Program-made: the position numbers and the translations under genes
In this document: positions 12,036 to 23,129 of the stretch, piece by piece
Layout: each line of letters opens with the position of its first letter
Position numbering within the stretch: position 1 is the first letter of the stretch
The notes under the pieces: model-generated
What the model was told of the DNA's origin: nothing
Seen by the model: the letters and a program-made list of their open reading frames with translations, nothing else
Databases searched by the model: none
Source: Paguma larvata
Taxonomy: Eukaryota > Chordata > Mammalia > Carnivora > Viverridae
Direction of reading: 5' to 3'
NCBI GenBank assembly: GCA_030068075.1
Contig: CM057839.1
Location: 56,216,960-56,280,959, forward strand
DNA: 64,000 bases

Positions 12036-12725
12036 TCGTGATGAAGTTTTGGGGGGATAGTAGGGTGGTCGGGAGTCAATGACCAAGAAAGAATTCTTGA
12101 AAATGTCTTTGGTGCAAAAAAGGTGATTTTATTAAAGCATGGGGACAGGACCCGAGGGCAAGAAGAGCTGCACTGGGGTTGTGATGGGGAACTCATTAAT
12201 ATCCTCAAGGCATATACCATCCAAGGAATTTTGGAAGCAAGGTTTCCAGGACCTTGAGGGGCTAGCTGTTGCTAGGGAAACACCATATATTACCACTTAA
12301 TAAAACCGCAGTCCTGAGACCCTTAAGATGCCTATCAGGGGGCCGTAAAGGTTGGAGCATGATTGCCAGCGTATATCCTGGAGCAACTAAGATACAGGAG
12401 GTAGACTTACAGGATCCTTGAGGTTGGGACAATGTTAAACCAAAGTTATCTTTTCTTCCTAGCAAAATGTCATCATCAAGGCAGCAGAGCTCCAAGAGGG
12501 AGGTCACTCTGACTGTTTCAAGGCCTTGTCAATGGGCTAAGGAAATTTAATTTTTCATTTGCCTTAGTTTCCCACATCACCATGGCAAGCACTTAAACCC
12601 CTTTCCTTTGTTCTTGGGTAGCCAGGAGTGTCTGATGAATATCACACAGATCCCACCTGGGGCAGAGGGGGTGGGGTGCTAGCTTGTGGTTTGCCCCTCA
12701 GCCTGCCTAATATTCCCTTGTCACC
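12036..12725 (-). mobile_element. ERV LTR-like element, minus strand
   Basis: In sense (minus) orientation the sequence carries CTTTAATAAAATCACC, a polyadenylation signal (plus-strand 'ggtgattttattaaag', about 12,121). It is followed by a short U5-like stretch ending near 'ccccccaaaacttcatca'. This layout and the GC-richer body fit a solo LTR, probably class I. The outer boundaries are uncertain: the left end is near 12,039-12,042, and the right end could be 12,577 ('gtttcccaca') or about 12,723 ('cccttgtca'). No matching short TSD was found, which limits confidence. Confidence 0.5.
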
Positions 12726-12769
12726 CCTGAGCTTGATGCTTAGGTGACCCAAATTCTTAGGAAGTTTTT

Positions 12770-13140
12770 TTTTTCAGTCTATAATACAAAGTTTCTGGTT
12801 TTGCTACATGACTCTTGTTCAGAGTGCTTTCTTCCATCCATGTTTGGATTGTAAGTTTTGTATACACTACCACACTGGTGTGTTCTTTCTCTAACTCCAT
12901 TTTTTTGTTTAATCTTTCATTTTGAAAGTAACACATGCTAATTACATAATAGATAAGAGTAAAACAAACATTGGCCCACCATCCAGTAAAAATAACTTGT
13001 ATATAATAACCAGTATTAATAACTTCCTTCATTTCTTTCCAGTCTTTTTGCTCTGCATGGGTTCCTATAGTATGTAGAACCTCATGCACAATAACTTTAA
13101 AAATGTCTATTTTTTCAGTATATTAATGTATGCAATTATA
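12770..13140 (+). repeat. ancient LINE 3'-end-like repeat
   Basis: 'cattttgaaagtaacacatg' and 'tttctttccagtctttttgc' resemble the 3' untranslated region of very old L1 elements, which carries 'aaagtaatacatg' and 'ttccttccagtctttttc'. It is strongly diverged and the family is uncertain. Confidence 0.35.
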
Positions 13141-14334
13141 GATCTTCGAACTATAGAAAAATAAAGATTAGAATTTCTCCACTCAAATTTCATTAACTGA
13201 AGGGTGATTTCTTGGTTCTTCTGGGTTGTAGGTACACAAGTTTTACTGAGGGTGGAAATTAAAACTCTGCTTCAACATGACTTTGCAAAATACAATGATG
13301 TGTTTGCACACAGTTAGCTTTGAGTTGTTCTGTGGCCGTTCTTGATACAGTGGAAAGAAGTATCATGGCGGCCTTGAAGGAATTTTCCACTTCTTTCTGT
13401 TATTCTCTTTGTTCAGAGAGCAAACTCGGATGGCAGTATTAAAAGTGTTCTCCTTTATACCACCACTGTAACCAAGGAGAAATTTATCAGAATGGGGGTG
13501 GGGGTAGGGCGATTGTGGCTTGGAAACAAAATATAGAAGTCAGAAGTGTTTTGTTTTTTTTTTTAAGGCAAATCTAAGATAGTTCTGGGGAGGAAGAAGG
13601 TAAACGTCAGCCAGAGCAATTTCTCCTTCCGCTTATTCTAATTAGAGGGCTATCGGGTACTCTCCGAAATTCTGATTTGTCAGGGTGGCCCCCTCTTGCC
13701 TGGTTTAGAAGTAAATATTGAAGGAAGAGATTACGCGAGTAAATATAGACTTGGCACTTTTACTCATGTATCTGTGTTACAGAGCTCTTTAACGACAGGA
13801 AGAGATGTAATTTAAAGAGAGAAATTGGCAATTAGTTAGCTCCTTGAAATCATTATCATGTGTGGGAAAAGAACTCCAAAGTCAGTCCCCTCCCAGTGAC
13901 ACATGGCTTATAACCTCACACGCCCCGTTACCATTTCTGATATGACCGACCTCTTCTCTGGCATCAGCTCGTTCTTTTTCCCTTACATAGTCATTAAAAA
14001 GTAAAGGCTGAAAGCCCTTCACCTCCTCCAGGGCAGAGCAGGAGAAAGAAACTCAGACCACATCAGAACCTACTCTCCAGGGCTGATTGTGTCCCCAGGG
14101 AAAGACATCACTTCTAATCAGTTCTGAATGCAGTCGCTATTTCCCTTTCACAGGGAAAACAAAATCATCCCTCTGTGGAGTTCTAATAGATCTACTTAAG
14201 ATTTCAGGGGGGTATAAAAGAAACTGCCTCAAAAGGAGAGACAGACAGACAAGTGAAGCCTTTGCAAGTAGATGGCTTATTTGAAAGGAACATTGCTCCT
14301 GTGAAAGGTGACATTGTGATGTTGCACTCATGGC
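13141..14334. other. apparently unique DNA; possible conserved non-coding sequence
   Basis: This 1.2 kb stretch has no repeat I can recognise and more even base composition than its surroundings. AT-rich homeobox-type motifs occur in two places: 'cttattctaattagagggc' near 13,632 and 'aattggcaattagttagc' near 13,824. Open frames are short (64-65 codons on opposite strands at 14,087-14,331) and unsupported. A regulatory role is only an inference from composition. Confidence 0.35.
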
Positions 14335-14545
14335 AATGAAAAGAGCACTGGCCTGCCAATCAAACCCTGGGCTGGAGTGGAGCTCTGCATTTCCTAGCTG
14401 TGTGACCTTGGGTAATTTGCTTGAGCTTTCTGGTCCTCAAATTTCTCAGTTATCTATGAGATATGTTGATATCACTCCTTGGTATAGTTTTTGATTCAAA
14501 TGAAAATGCATTTGAAATGTCTTTGCATTATTATTATTGTTATTA
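14335..14545 (+). repeat. MIR SINE
   Basis: A clear MIR in sense order: 'gaaaagagcactggcctg', then 'tttcctagctgtgtgacctt', 'gggtaatttgcttgagc' and 'tctcagttatctatgag'. The core CTAGCTGTGTGACCTTGGG is almost intact, making this the best preserved MIR here. Confidence 0.8.
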
Positions 14546-14559
14546 CTTTCAGGATATGA

Positions 14560-14890
14560 TATTGAACACAGAAATGGGTTACTACCTTGTGGAATCTAAA
14601 ATTCAGTAAGGGAAATATACACAACAAGTAGGCAAATGGACATATTTCTGAGGAGGGGGAAAGGGAGATGAACTTCTATTTGGTGATCAGGGAGAAAGAT
14701 AGCAAATAATCTGAAACTTGAAGAATGAGAAAGTTCCAGTCATGATTAAGAGTGGGGAGGTGGGGCGGGTGCTGAAGTTCTGTGGCAGATGAAGTAGCTC
14801 AGTGAGTTGAAGATAGTGAAGTAAGACTAGTGACTGTAACATAATAAATGAGTGGAAGAATAGCATGAAATGGGAATGGAAAGAGATTCT
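14560..14890 (-). repeat. probable antisense L2
   Basis: The purine-rich text 'ccttgtggaatctaaaattc', then 'agtaagggaaatatacacaac' and a later 'gaagttctgtggcagatgaa', follows the antisense L2 3' half in rough order. Divergence is high. From 14,891 to 15,270 I see nothing I can assign. Confidence 0.4.
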
Positions 14891-15279
14891 GGAAGCTTCT
14901 ATCTTTTACTTACATTCTGAGACAGAAAGATTTGGATGTAATAGTTTGCCCAGAGCTGGAGAACAACATGACTGCTCACACTCAACAATAACAAACCTGA
15001 ATTCCAAAGTCTGACCTGACCACCTTCAATATAATTGCAAGTCCTCATATACATTAAGCCCGTAACATTCCAACACTCTCCCACTGGCAAGATATAGGAA
15101 AACGAGAAATTAATAATTTTTTATGATGACCATTGGAGACCATGGTTTGCTTCCCAGGTCACTTCTCCAGTGTGGAAAGGTGTTCACGGAGATTACTTTG
15201 AAAGAGAGCTTAAACTCTTTAAAGAGGAATATTGGGATAGAGCCCAAATCTATTCTCTGGTGCTGACCTCTGTCTCACA

Positions 15280-16310
15280 TACCAAAATGCTGCTAACCAT
15301 ATCCTGGGTAACTTTATTAATTTATCCCACTGGCAAAGTGAACCCATCATCTTTCTCCAAACCAGCTCCTCCCCAGTAAAGTCATTACCATCTGATACCA
15401 AACTACCCAGCCAAGAAATCTGGGACTCACCTTTACTTCTGCCTCTTCCACATTCATCAATCATTGGTCCCTAGCTTCTACTGCATTAATACCTCTTGAG
15501 TCTTCTCTCCTCCCAACCATCCTGTTAGGTTAGGCCTTCATCATTTTTTGCTAGTTCTCCCAACTTCCCTCTGACCCACCTAAATTTGCCATCCACAGAA
15601 ATATCACAAGGTCTTTATCAAAGGCAAGCATAGTTATGTCAGATTTCTGCTTAAAATTATTCAGTGTTATTCCCTACCCCCTAACTTTCAAAACAATGGT
15701 TATATGCCAATGCTCAGGACACAAGACCCCTCATGATCTCTTTCCTACCACCTTTCTGGCTGTGCTTTCTTCACCCCTTAGACACTTTTCACTCCAGCCC
15801 AGATAAACTATTTGAACTTCCCCACACATGTACCTTGTAAGCTTATTTTTCCTCCATTTATTTTTCCAGGTCTTCACTAAATTTTTTCTTTATCCATCTA
15901 AGTTATATTTAATATATTGCTAAAATAAACAAAAAAAATGAAGCGAAATTACTTTTAGTATTTTGGGGTACTGAAATCATGGAAGACACCTTCCGCTCCA
16001 AAAATTTTTCTCACTCTACTCCTTTAGGTTAAAAAAAACAATTCCAAGTTTCTTTAGGTGTTCAGAACTCAGTTCGAGCTTTTTATCTCTCTCTGTTTGG
16101 TTTAGCTGTGCTTCCCCTGTGCCTCAAAATTGTCCTGTTCCTATTTGCACATAACACTCACCACACTGGGCTATGCTTACCAGTTTACTTGTTTGTCTCA
16201 CTAAATGGACTGTAAAAGCATCTTTCATATATGTTTTCCCAGTACCTAAAACCATGCAGTGTAAACACATATGGGTAATATTTAACCAGTGGAATATTAA
16301 CTAGAAGCCA
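15280..16310 (+). repeat. L2 LINE, sense, interrupted near 15.89-16.08 kb
   Basis: L2 consensus order is visible: 'tatgtcagatttctgctt' (15,635), then 'acaagacccctcatgatctc' and 'ttttcactccagccc'. After an interruption the 3' end appears with 'cagtttacttgtttgtctc' and 'ggactgtaaaagcatc' (about 16,180-16,220). The interruption contains a segment that also occurs near 17.4 kb. Confidence 0.6.
15886..16075 (+). repeat. copy A of an unnamed duplicated segment
   Basis: This segment shares an ordered series of matches with 17,405-17,597: 'tatttaata', 'aaataaacaaaaa', 'gaaatcatgg' and 'actccaaaaattt' (here 'gctccaaaaattt'). The shared order over roughly 150-190 bp is much more than chance, but the copies differ at many positions. 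Confidence 0.6.
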
Positions 16311-16717
16311 CAATGTAATTGATCAGAAAACTATTGAAATATATGGGAAAAAAATGATTTTGGTTTTATCTGAGAATGTTCCATATACAATATATTAAGG
16401 AAGAGTTTCGTTCGTCAAGTGAAACTACAGGTAAAGACACATTTAAAACATAAAACTTCTTTTCTACTCTTGTAGTCATTTTCCAAGGAGTAAAATATGC
16501 CATGACTGCCACAGAGAACTATCCTCTTCTGACACTGATAAATACAGGGAAATCACCACAGTGACACAACTCAGATCATTTGCAGAATGCAAGTCCACAA
16601 TCTCTTAACTGAAATTCTGAAGACAATTCAAAAAGTTCTGTAAACAAATGTTTTTTGCAAACTCATTTGCCAGCAAAACCTGGCCTGACCTGAACCCACT
16701 TGATGACAAAACCTTAA
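16311..16717. other. unassigned DNA
   Basis: No gene, RNA or recognised repeat is visible in this AT-rich interval between the L2 end and the SINE insertion site. Confidence 0.5.
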
Positions 16718-16734
16718 TGCAAGGACTATTTTAA

Positions 16735-16934
16735 GTTTATTTTTTTATAATGTTCATTTATTTCTGAGAGAGAAAGAGAGAGGCAGAGAGAGAGAGAGAG
16801 ACACAGAATCTGAAGCAGACTCCAGGCTCCAAGCTGTCAGCACAGAGCCCAACGTGGGGCTCAAACTCATAAACCACAGATCATGACCTGAGCTGAAATC
16901 CGATACTTAAAGAACTGAGCCGCCCAGGGGCCCC
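16735..16934 (-). mobile_element. carnivore tRNA-Lys SINE (feliform CAN-SINE)
   Basis: A full-length SINE in antisense: the T-rich tail complement comes first, then a GA-rich tract (complement of the CT tract), then 'agctgtcagcacagagccc', and finally the head complement 'gagccgcccaggggcccc'. It is flanked by perfect 17-bp TSDs, tgcaaggactattttaa, at 16,718-16,734 and 16,935-16,951, which fix both ends. Expansion of the GA tract to about 9 units is typical of these SINEs. Confidence 0.95.
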
Positions 16935-17057
16935 TGCAAGGACTATTTTAAAGTCATCATTTATCACACCCCTGGGAGTAAAATTCAATACAAAATCAGT
17001 TAAAAAGTTTTTCCCCAATAATCCTTTTCCAGTTTCACTCTAAAATCTGGCTAGTAG

Positions 17058-17216
17058 TGGGGTGCCTGGGTGGCTTAGTCAGTTAAGCATCTGTGCTGAC
17101 AACTCAGAGCTGGAGCCGGCTTTGGATTCTATGTCTTCCTCTCTCTCTGCCCCTCCCCTGCTCACACTCTGTCTCTCTCTGTCTCTCAAAAATAAATAAG
17201 CATTTAAAAAATGAAA
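17058..17216 (+). mobile_element. carnivore SINE with internal deletion
   Basis: A sense CAN-SINE with head 'ggggtgcctgggtggc' and an AATAAATAAG-type tail. After 'gttaagcatc' it jumps directly to 'tgtgctgacaactcagag', so about 55-60 bases are missing, including the pol III B box region (normally GTTCGAGCC). TSDs are taaaatctggctagtag (17,041-17,057) and taaaatctagttagtag (17,217-17,233), two mismatches in 17. Confidence 0.95.
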
Positions 17217-17404
17217 TAAAATCTAGTTAGTAGAAAAAAATTAAAATGAATAAAATGCTACTATGTCACTTGTCTTCAAAATTCTGGTCCGTATCTCACA
17301 ATACTTTAAGGTTTTTTAATTTTCTATTCTTCCATTCCTTCCTATCCTTCCAATCCATACCTACAACTTTTCAGAATTCTTTGCGTCTGCATCCAAGCTA
17401 ATCT

Positions 17405-17597
17405 AATGAAAGACCTTTATTTACCTAAATTCTATTTAATACATGGCTGAAATAAACAAAAAGGAATAGAAATGAAATTTCTTCTAGTAGTTTGGAGTGT
17501 TGAAATCATGGCACCCACCTTCCACTCCAAAAATTTTAACAATCACTCTAGTATTTTAGGAAAAGAACATCTTCAATTTTCTCATTCTCAGTTACTT
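17405..17597 (+). repeat. copy B of an unnamed duplicated segment
   Basis: Homologous to 15,886-16,075 (see copy A). It contains 'ctatttaatacatggctg', 'aaataaacaaaaaggaatag' and 'gttgaaatcatggcaccc'. The two copies lie 1.5 kb apart in the same orientation with two SINEs between them. Confidence 0.6.
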
Positions 17598-17759
17598 ATT
17601 TTCCTGGTCTAAGCTAATTGTCTACCCAGGGATTCCAACTTTTTATCAGGAAAATTTCCAAATACCTTTAAAAATTAAAAAACGAAACCATGGTATTAGA
17701 GGGAAAACAGGAGATTTTGTGTAAAACTTCAGAATAACAGAAACCTATATAACTATTAT

Positions 17760-18545
17760 ACCTTATAAAATTTAAAAACAATTTTTAAATAACTGACAAA
17801 TTTGACTACTTTTAAGTTAAAATTTTCTGCAAAGCAAAAACGTCATAAGCAAAGTCAAAAGACAAAAGATAACTTTGGGAAATTTATGTATCAATTTAAT
17901 CAATACATAATGAATTCCTACCAATAAAAAATTAATAAAGAAGGCAAAAGAAATGAATAAGTTGTTCACAGAAAAGGAACTATATATACTAAATATAGGA
18001 AATGCCTTCAATCACATTCATAATAATAAAAATGCAAATTAAAATATACTGTATTCTTAATTTATGCAATTGGCAGCATTTTGAAAATTTGGACACAGCT
18101 TTGTTGGCAAAGCAGGGGCAAAAAGATGAACTACTCTTCCATGTTGCTGGTGAGAATGCAGTTTGGAACAACTCATATAGAGGCAATTTGGCAATATCTA
18201 TTAAAATTACAAATGCACATATTTGATGCAGCAATTCCACTTTTAGGAATTTATCATACAGATAGATCAGCAGATTGTAAAAATGACACATGTACATGGT
18301 TATTCATTGCAGCACTGTTTTCAGTGGAAAAGATCAGAAATTACCTAAATTTCCAGCAATATGAAGTAAGCTATTATCAGACATCCATTCAGTAGAATAC
18401 TGCACAACAATTTTTTTAAAAAAAGGAAGGAAGCTCTTTGTGTACTGATATGGAAAGATAGTCAAGATATATTTTTTTTTAATGAAAGAGGAAAAAAGCA
18501 CTGGCCACAATTGTATCTGATATATATATATTTCAAATGTTTCAG
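17760..18545 (+). mobile_element. old L1 ORF2 3' region and 3' UTR fragment
   Basis: The sense L1 series is present: 'catgttgctggtgagaatgc' (18,140), 'gcaattccacttttagg' and 'cattgcagcactgttttc'. It ends in A-rich text near 18,540. Frames are broken. Divergence places it among older mammalian L1s rather than the young carnivore type. From 18,546 to 18,950 nothing is assigned. Confidence 0.7.
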
Positions 18546-18954
18546 CTAGTATTCTCCAAAATGTCTCTTCCAGAAATCTAATTCTGAATACCAATCTCTT
18601 CTTGAACTAAACTTAAAGAAAAAGACATTTAAGGTAACAGGATGAATGTAAGAAATCATATATTTTACAAATGAACTGCTCAAAGAAAGTCTCCTTCATA
18701 CTGAAGTTTTTTTAATTCACTCCTTTACATTCTGGATTAAATTGGCTACCTACAATATTATAAGTTTTGTTAAGTCCTCAGATCTATTAAAGAGTTCACA
18801 CAGTTTTAAGACAAGCATTTATAGAGTACCATTATTTTTGAGCACCAAAAATACTCTGAATTTGTGAGTACTCCCGATTTGAATGGTGATTCATTTGCAG
18901 AGGTAATTAATTCTATTTATTTCAACCCACAGGATTAGAGGCATTTTACATTGG

Positions 18955-19895
18955 TAAGAGGTTCTCCTACCTTTCTGACAGCTCTCTTACCCTTGCCTGA
19001 CTTATCTTCTTCCTTTACCTGTTTTTCCATGGTTGGTGTTCCCAAAGATCTTTTCTCTCTTTATAATGTACCAGGCGGTCTCATTTTCTTCAAGAGCTTC
19101 ACCTTCTATTGTAATGACACTGACTTCCACTGACTCCAGGAATCCTATGGGTATCTAGGTGTCCTATGAACCCTCAAGCACACATCCAAAACTGAACTCT
19201 TTTTTTTTTCCCCTCCTGAATCGTAGTCTCCTTTCTTCTTTACTCCTAGTATTCAACCAGTTGCTAGATCCTATTTTTCTACCTCTCAAATAGAGCTGAG
19301 TCAGTCCATCCCCATCACTACCTGGTTCAGACCCACTTCATGTCTCACGCCAACAATTGCAATAGCTTACTAATTTGTCTCCTTCATCTATCTAATCTGT
19401 CCTTAAATTCGTCCTTGACACAGCTATTATAATTTAATCTTTAAAGTAAAATCTTGGTCATAATACTTCTTTCCTTGATCCTTTAGTGGCTCCTTGTCAG
19501 CTATAGGAGAACATCCATAACTACTACCTCGCCCAGCATACCAAACCTCCAGGAACTGGTTCCTCTCTACCTTTTAATCCATATCCCTCACCCTCCCCTA
19601 AACTCCTCTTGCCCTTCCCACATCTCCTTTCACTTAGTGAGCTCCTAGCCATATTTCAAAACCACCTCAAATATAACTACCTGTTAAGCACTCTGGACAT
19701 CCCCAGTAGAATTGCCTGTTGTACTCCACCTCCATCAGAATGTGTATACTGTGTAGTGTCTGCGTGTTTAATGAAAATCTCTCCTAACCTGCTGGTGTGA
19801 GAGCATCTAAAGAAGCAGGGTCAGCTTCCTTATCTCTTCACCCCCACACGTAGCATAACATCTTGTACCAGGGTATTCAATACATTATGGTTGAA
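18955..19895 (+). repeat. L2 LINE, sense
   Basis: A long C/T-rich L2. Landmarks in order are 'acatccaaaactgaactc' (19,184), 'aattgcaatagcttactaat' (19,355), 'cagctattataatttaatc' and 'cttagtgagctcctagcc', ending around 19,890. The short frames inside (60-63 codons) are L2 remnants. Confidence 0.65.
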
Positions 19896-20455
19896 TTAAA
19901 TAACAATATCTAATAGATGTTTGGTATTTAAAGCTCCAATGGTGTAGTGAGTTAAAGGAGAAATGTTTGAAAGTTTAGAGGTGGAGTGTCTCAAAAATCA
20001 AGTAAAAATAGAGTGTTTAAAGAACTACCATGACAAATGTTCAAGAAAGAGCGCTGAAAATGATGTATCTGATGTAAGAAGTGGGGGTAAGAAGAGCAGT
20101 ATGATGAGTAGATGTCTCCCAGGAGATCTAGCAGTGATAAGCTTACTTCTTTTGCCAAAACCAAGTAGGATATTAGAACTATTGCCTTGTGCTTTCACTT
20201 CCTCGAATCACTACGAATCTATAGACTGTCACTTTTTGATTACCTTAACACCCTTTAGCATATTAATCAGGCTTCTAGTGTACCCCATTTCCAATTCCAT
20301 TCTTGCACCTCTTGCTGGTAGCCTCAAGTGTTCAACCTCTCTGGTACTAGGAAAACAAATATCTTTGGGGTTCATTTCCTAAGCAATTCTTCTTTCCTAT
20401 GTCAAAATAAAGTCAGAATAGCAATACTTACGTTGGACAAACTAGACTTTTTTGT
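19896..20455. other. unassigned DNA
   Basis: A 139-codon frame lies at 19,963-20,382. Its translation has a Lys/Ser-rich first half and a hydrophobic second half and resembles no protein I know. No ribosomal, splice or promoter context supports it, and a chance frame is the likelier reading. Confidence 0.4.
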
Positions 20456-20459
20456 TCTT

Positions 20460-21480
20460 CTTTTTTAACTGCTTTGGTATCTGGGTAGTATTGCCTTCAT
20501 GGAATCATTTTTAATGTGTTACCACTATTTCATTATTTGTAAGATTTTGATAAAGATTGTTCTTAATTACTTTTTTAAATGTTTTGTAGTATTCACCAAT
20601 GAAACCATGTGGTCTTGGGTTTTTCTGTGCTGGGAGATTTTTGATTCCTAATTCAACTTTCATTCTTGTTATTGTCTAAGAAGATTTCCTATTTCTTGGA
20701 TTAAATATTCATGGCAACTTCTGCGTTTTTAGGAATTTTCTGTTTTTTTTCTAAGTTATCTGATTTATTACTATATAATTGTTTATAGTAACATTATCAC
20801 ATTGTGTTTATCTGTTGTATTGTTTTGTCTTCCATTTCTCATTTTGGTTTTTGAGACTTCTCTCCATTTTTTTAATGTAGTTTAAGTATTGCCAATTCTG
20901 CTTATTTTTTGGGAAAACCTGGTCACTATGTTCAATATTATGTATTTGTTTATTCTAACCTCTATTTTATTTCTGAATTTTTATTTCCTTCCTCTGCTAA
21001 ATTTCAGCTAAGTTTCTTCTTTTTCTAGTTCCTTGTGTTGTAATGTTAAGAAAAAAAGTTCAAATAAACAACTAATACAAGCATTTATAGCATAAATTTC
21101 ACTCTAACATCTGCTTTTGCTACATCCCATAGGTTTTAGAATATTGTGTTTTTCTTTTGAGACCTATTTTGACTTTCCATTTGATTTCTTATTTGGTCCA
21201 TTGCTTGTGTAGTAGTGTGTTGTTTAATATTAATATATTAAATATTTAATATTTATATTGTAGGTTTTCCAGCTTTGTTTTATTGTTGATCTTTCATTTT
21301 GTGCCATTGTGATTGAAATGATTTGATTTCAGTATTCTTAAATTTGTAGTATTTGTTATGTTTCTTATTATATGTGAGTTAACCAAGAGATTCATCCATG
21401 TGTTCTGGAAGAAACTGTGTATTCCATTTTTCTTGGATGGTGTATTTTAAATATATCTTTTAAAATCAAGTATTCTTAAT
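20460..21480 (-). mobile_element. old antisense L1 ORF2 fragment
   Basis: T-rich antisense L1 ORF2 text: 'tcaccaatgaaaccatgtgg', then 'tgctacatcccataggtttt', then 'tttggtccattgcttgtg' and 'tcatccatgtgttctgg'. Order matches L1 read backwards. No intact frame. Confidence 0.65.
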
Positions 21481-21534
21481 TATGCTTCAATTAAAAATTG
21501 ATCTTGAAAAAAAAAACCCTTAAGTGAGGGTACT

Positions 21535-21735
21535 TGTTTAAAATAAAGGTTATCAGAGGTGAGGTGGGTGGGGGATGGGTGAAATAGATGAAGGGGATTA
21601 AGACTATCCTTATCATGAGGAGCACTCAGAAATGTACAGAATTGTTGAGTGACTATATCATACACCTGAAACTCTTATAACACCATATGTTAAATATATT
21701 GGGATTAAAATTAAAAACTTAACTAAAAAAGAAAA
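21535..21735 (+). mobile_element. 5'-truncated young L1 3' end
   Basis: The L1 3' UTR end is present in sense: 'gttatcagaggtgaggtggg', 'gaaatagatgaaggggatta', 'acctgaaactcttataac' and 'accatatgttaaatatattg', followed by an A-rich tail. It is inserted at the end of the old antisense L1. Flanking 'aattaaaaa' sequences may be TSD remnants. Confidence 0.75.
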
Positions 21736-22957
21736 TACAACAACACTCCAGGTGTCTAGCTGCTTATCTAGATCCTAGTCCTGAAAAAAGTTGGCTTCTG
21801 AATCATTAAACCCATTGTCACAAGGACCTTGAATCAGCCACTTCTTCTAGAACTTAGCCCAGAAAAAGAGGACTGGCCGGATTCTTGTCTCATTCCTTGT
21901 TTTCTTCCTAGTACCTTCCTGTCGATCTGAAAAAAATTTCTCTAAGTGGCTCCCATCATTTCCTGTCTAATCAGTAAATATAGTCCTATTGTGATTGTCT
22001 TTGTAACTTTGGCACCTGCTTCAGGTTAAACTGATTTCTGTTTATCAACTGTCTCAAACAATGTCCTTTTCTCTCCTTACTTCTCTTCTGTGTCTTCCTC
22101 CTGACTCCCTTCTAATCCTTCTCCCCGCTTCCCTCTCCCACACACACACAAACATAGGGAATTCGTACACACAATCTCCATTATTTGTCTTTCTCGACAA
22201 CTACTAATGTTCACAAAGCACACATTTACACTTAAGATGGCGCCAGCCTTTCAAGACAAATGCACTTTCAGTTCCAAACATGCTTTAGGGAGACAGATTT
22301 TTGCCATCAAGAAAAAATGCCTGAGAAACAAACACTCTGAAAACTAACTGAAAAGAAAAAAACTTCAAGCCAAAGTAAGAGAAAACTTTATTTCCTTCTT
22401 GGTGTCCCCAACCTGCATACTGGCCTCTATTCTAAACTTCAGTGCGTGTGCTTAGAAGTGACAGAAGCAAAAGATTTGGACTCACAGTGAGATGAGATAT
22501 CTATGGCTTAATAAAAACCAGCAGAACAACTGCAGAAAAAAAAAGAAATAAAGAGATGCAGAGGGAGATAGTTATACAAAGCAGTGTCAGAAATGTCTTG
22601 ACTCCGCTCTCATAAATAAGCATGTATATGGTCAACATGTACTAGATGGGACTCAACACCTCTTTATGATTTTTAAGCATCTTTTTTCTTAACCTAATAA
22701 TTGTTGATATAGTATTATGCCATACGATTCCTATCCAAGTTATCCCAAGATTATATTCCAAATGTATACATTGTTAATTTTATTTTCTTTTGATCTCCTG
22801 AAATCCAGTGTATTTTTTTTTGCATTCATTTCTAAACCCAATTCCTATCAGACCCATATTTTCTCTACACACACACACACATGCATACGCACACACAAGC
22901 AAACAAAATTCTGCACCAAGAACACAACCAATTCTAAAATGGTGAGAATTAAATTTG
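21736..22957. other. unassigned DNA with CA repeats
   Basis: No gene or repeat family is recognised. Short (CA)n tracts occur near 22,138-22,151 and 22,866-22,898. Open frames, the largest being 99 codons at 22,717-23,016, run into simple repeats. Confidence 0.5.
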
Positions 22958-22968
22958 CACCTTCTTAT

Positions 22969-23129
22969 CTATCTATCTACCCTCCTACCTACCTGCCTAC
23001 CTACCTACCTACCTAGGTAGGCTTTGTGTCTAGCACAGAGCCCAACACACGGCTTGAACTCATGACCCTAAGATCAAGACTTGAGCTGAGATCAAGAGTC
23101 ATAACAAACTGAGCAACCCAGTTGCCCCT
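22969..23129 (-). mobile_element. older carnivore SINE whose tail became a tetranucleotide repeat
   Basis: An antisense SINE: 'gtgtctagcacagagccc', 'gcttgaactcatgacc' and the head complement 'gagcaacccagttgcccc'. Instead of the usual A-rich tail complement the 3' end (left) is (TCTA)n then (CCTA)n at about 22,966-23,015. TSDs caccttcttat (22,958-22,968) and caccttctcat (23,130-23,140) match at 10 of 11. Confidence 0.85.

Noticed and set aside
19963..20382. 139-codon open frame as a possible gene
   Set aside because: It resembles no protein I know, has no supporting exon, promoter or codon-use pattern, and this length is expected by chance in 64 kb.
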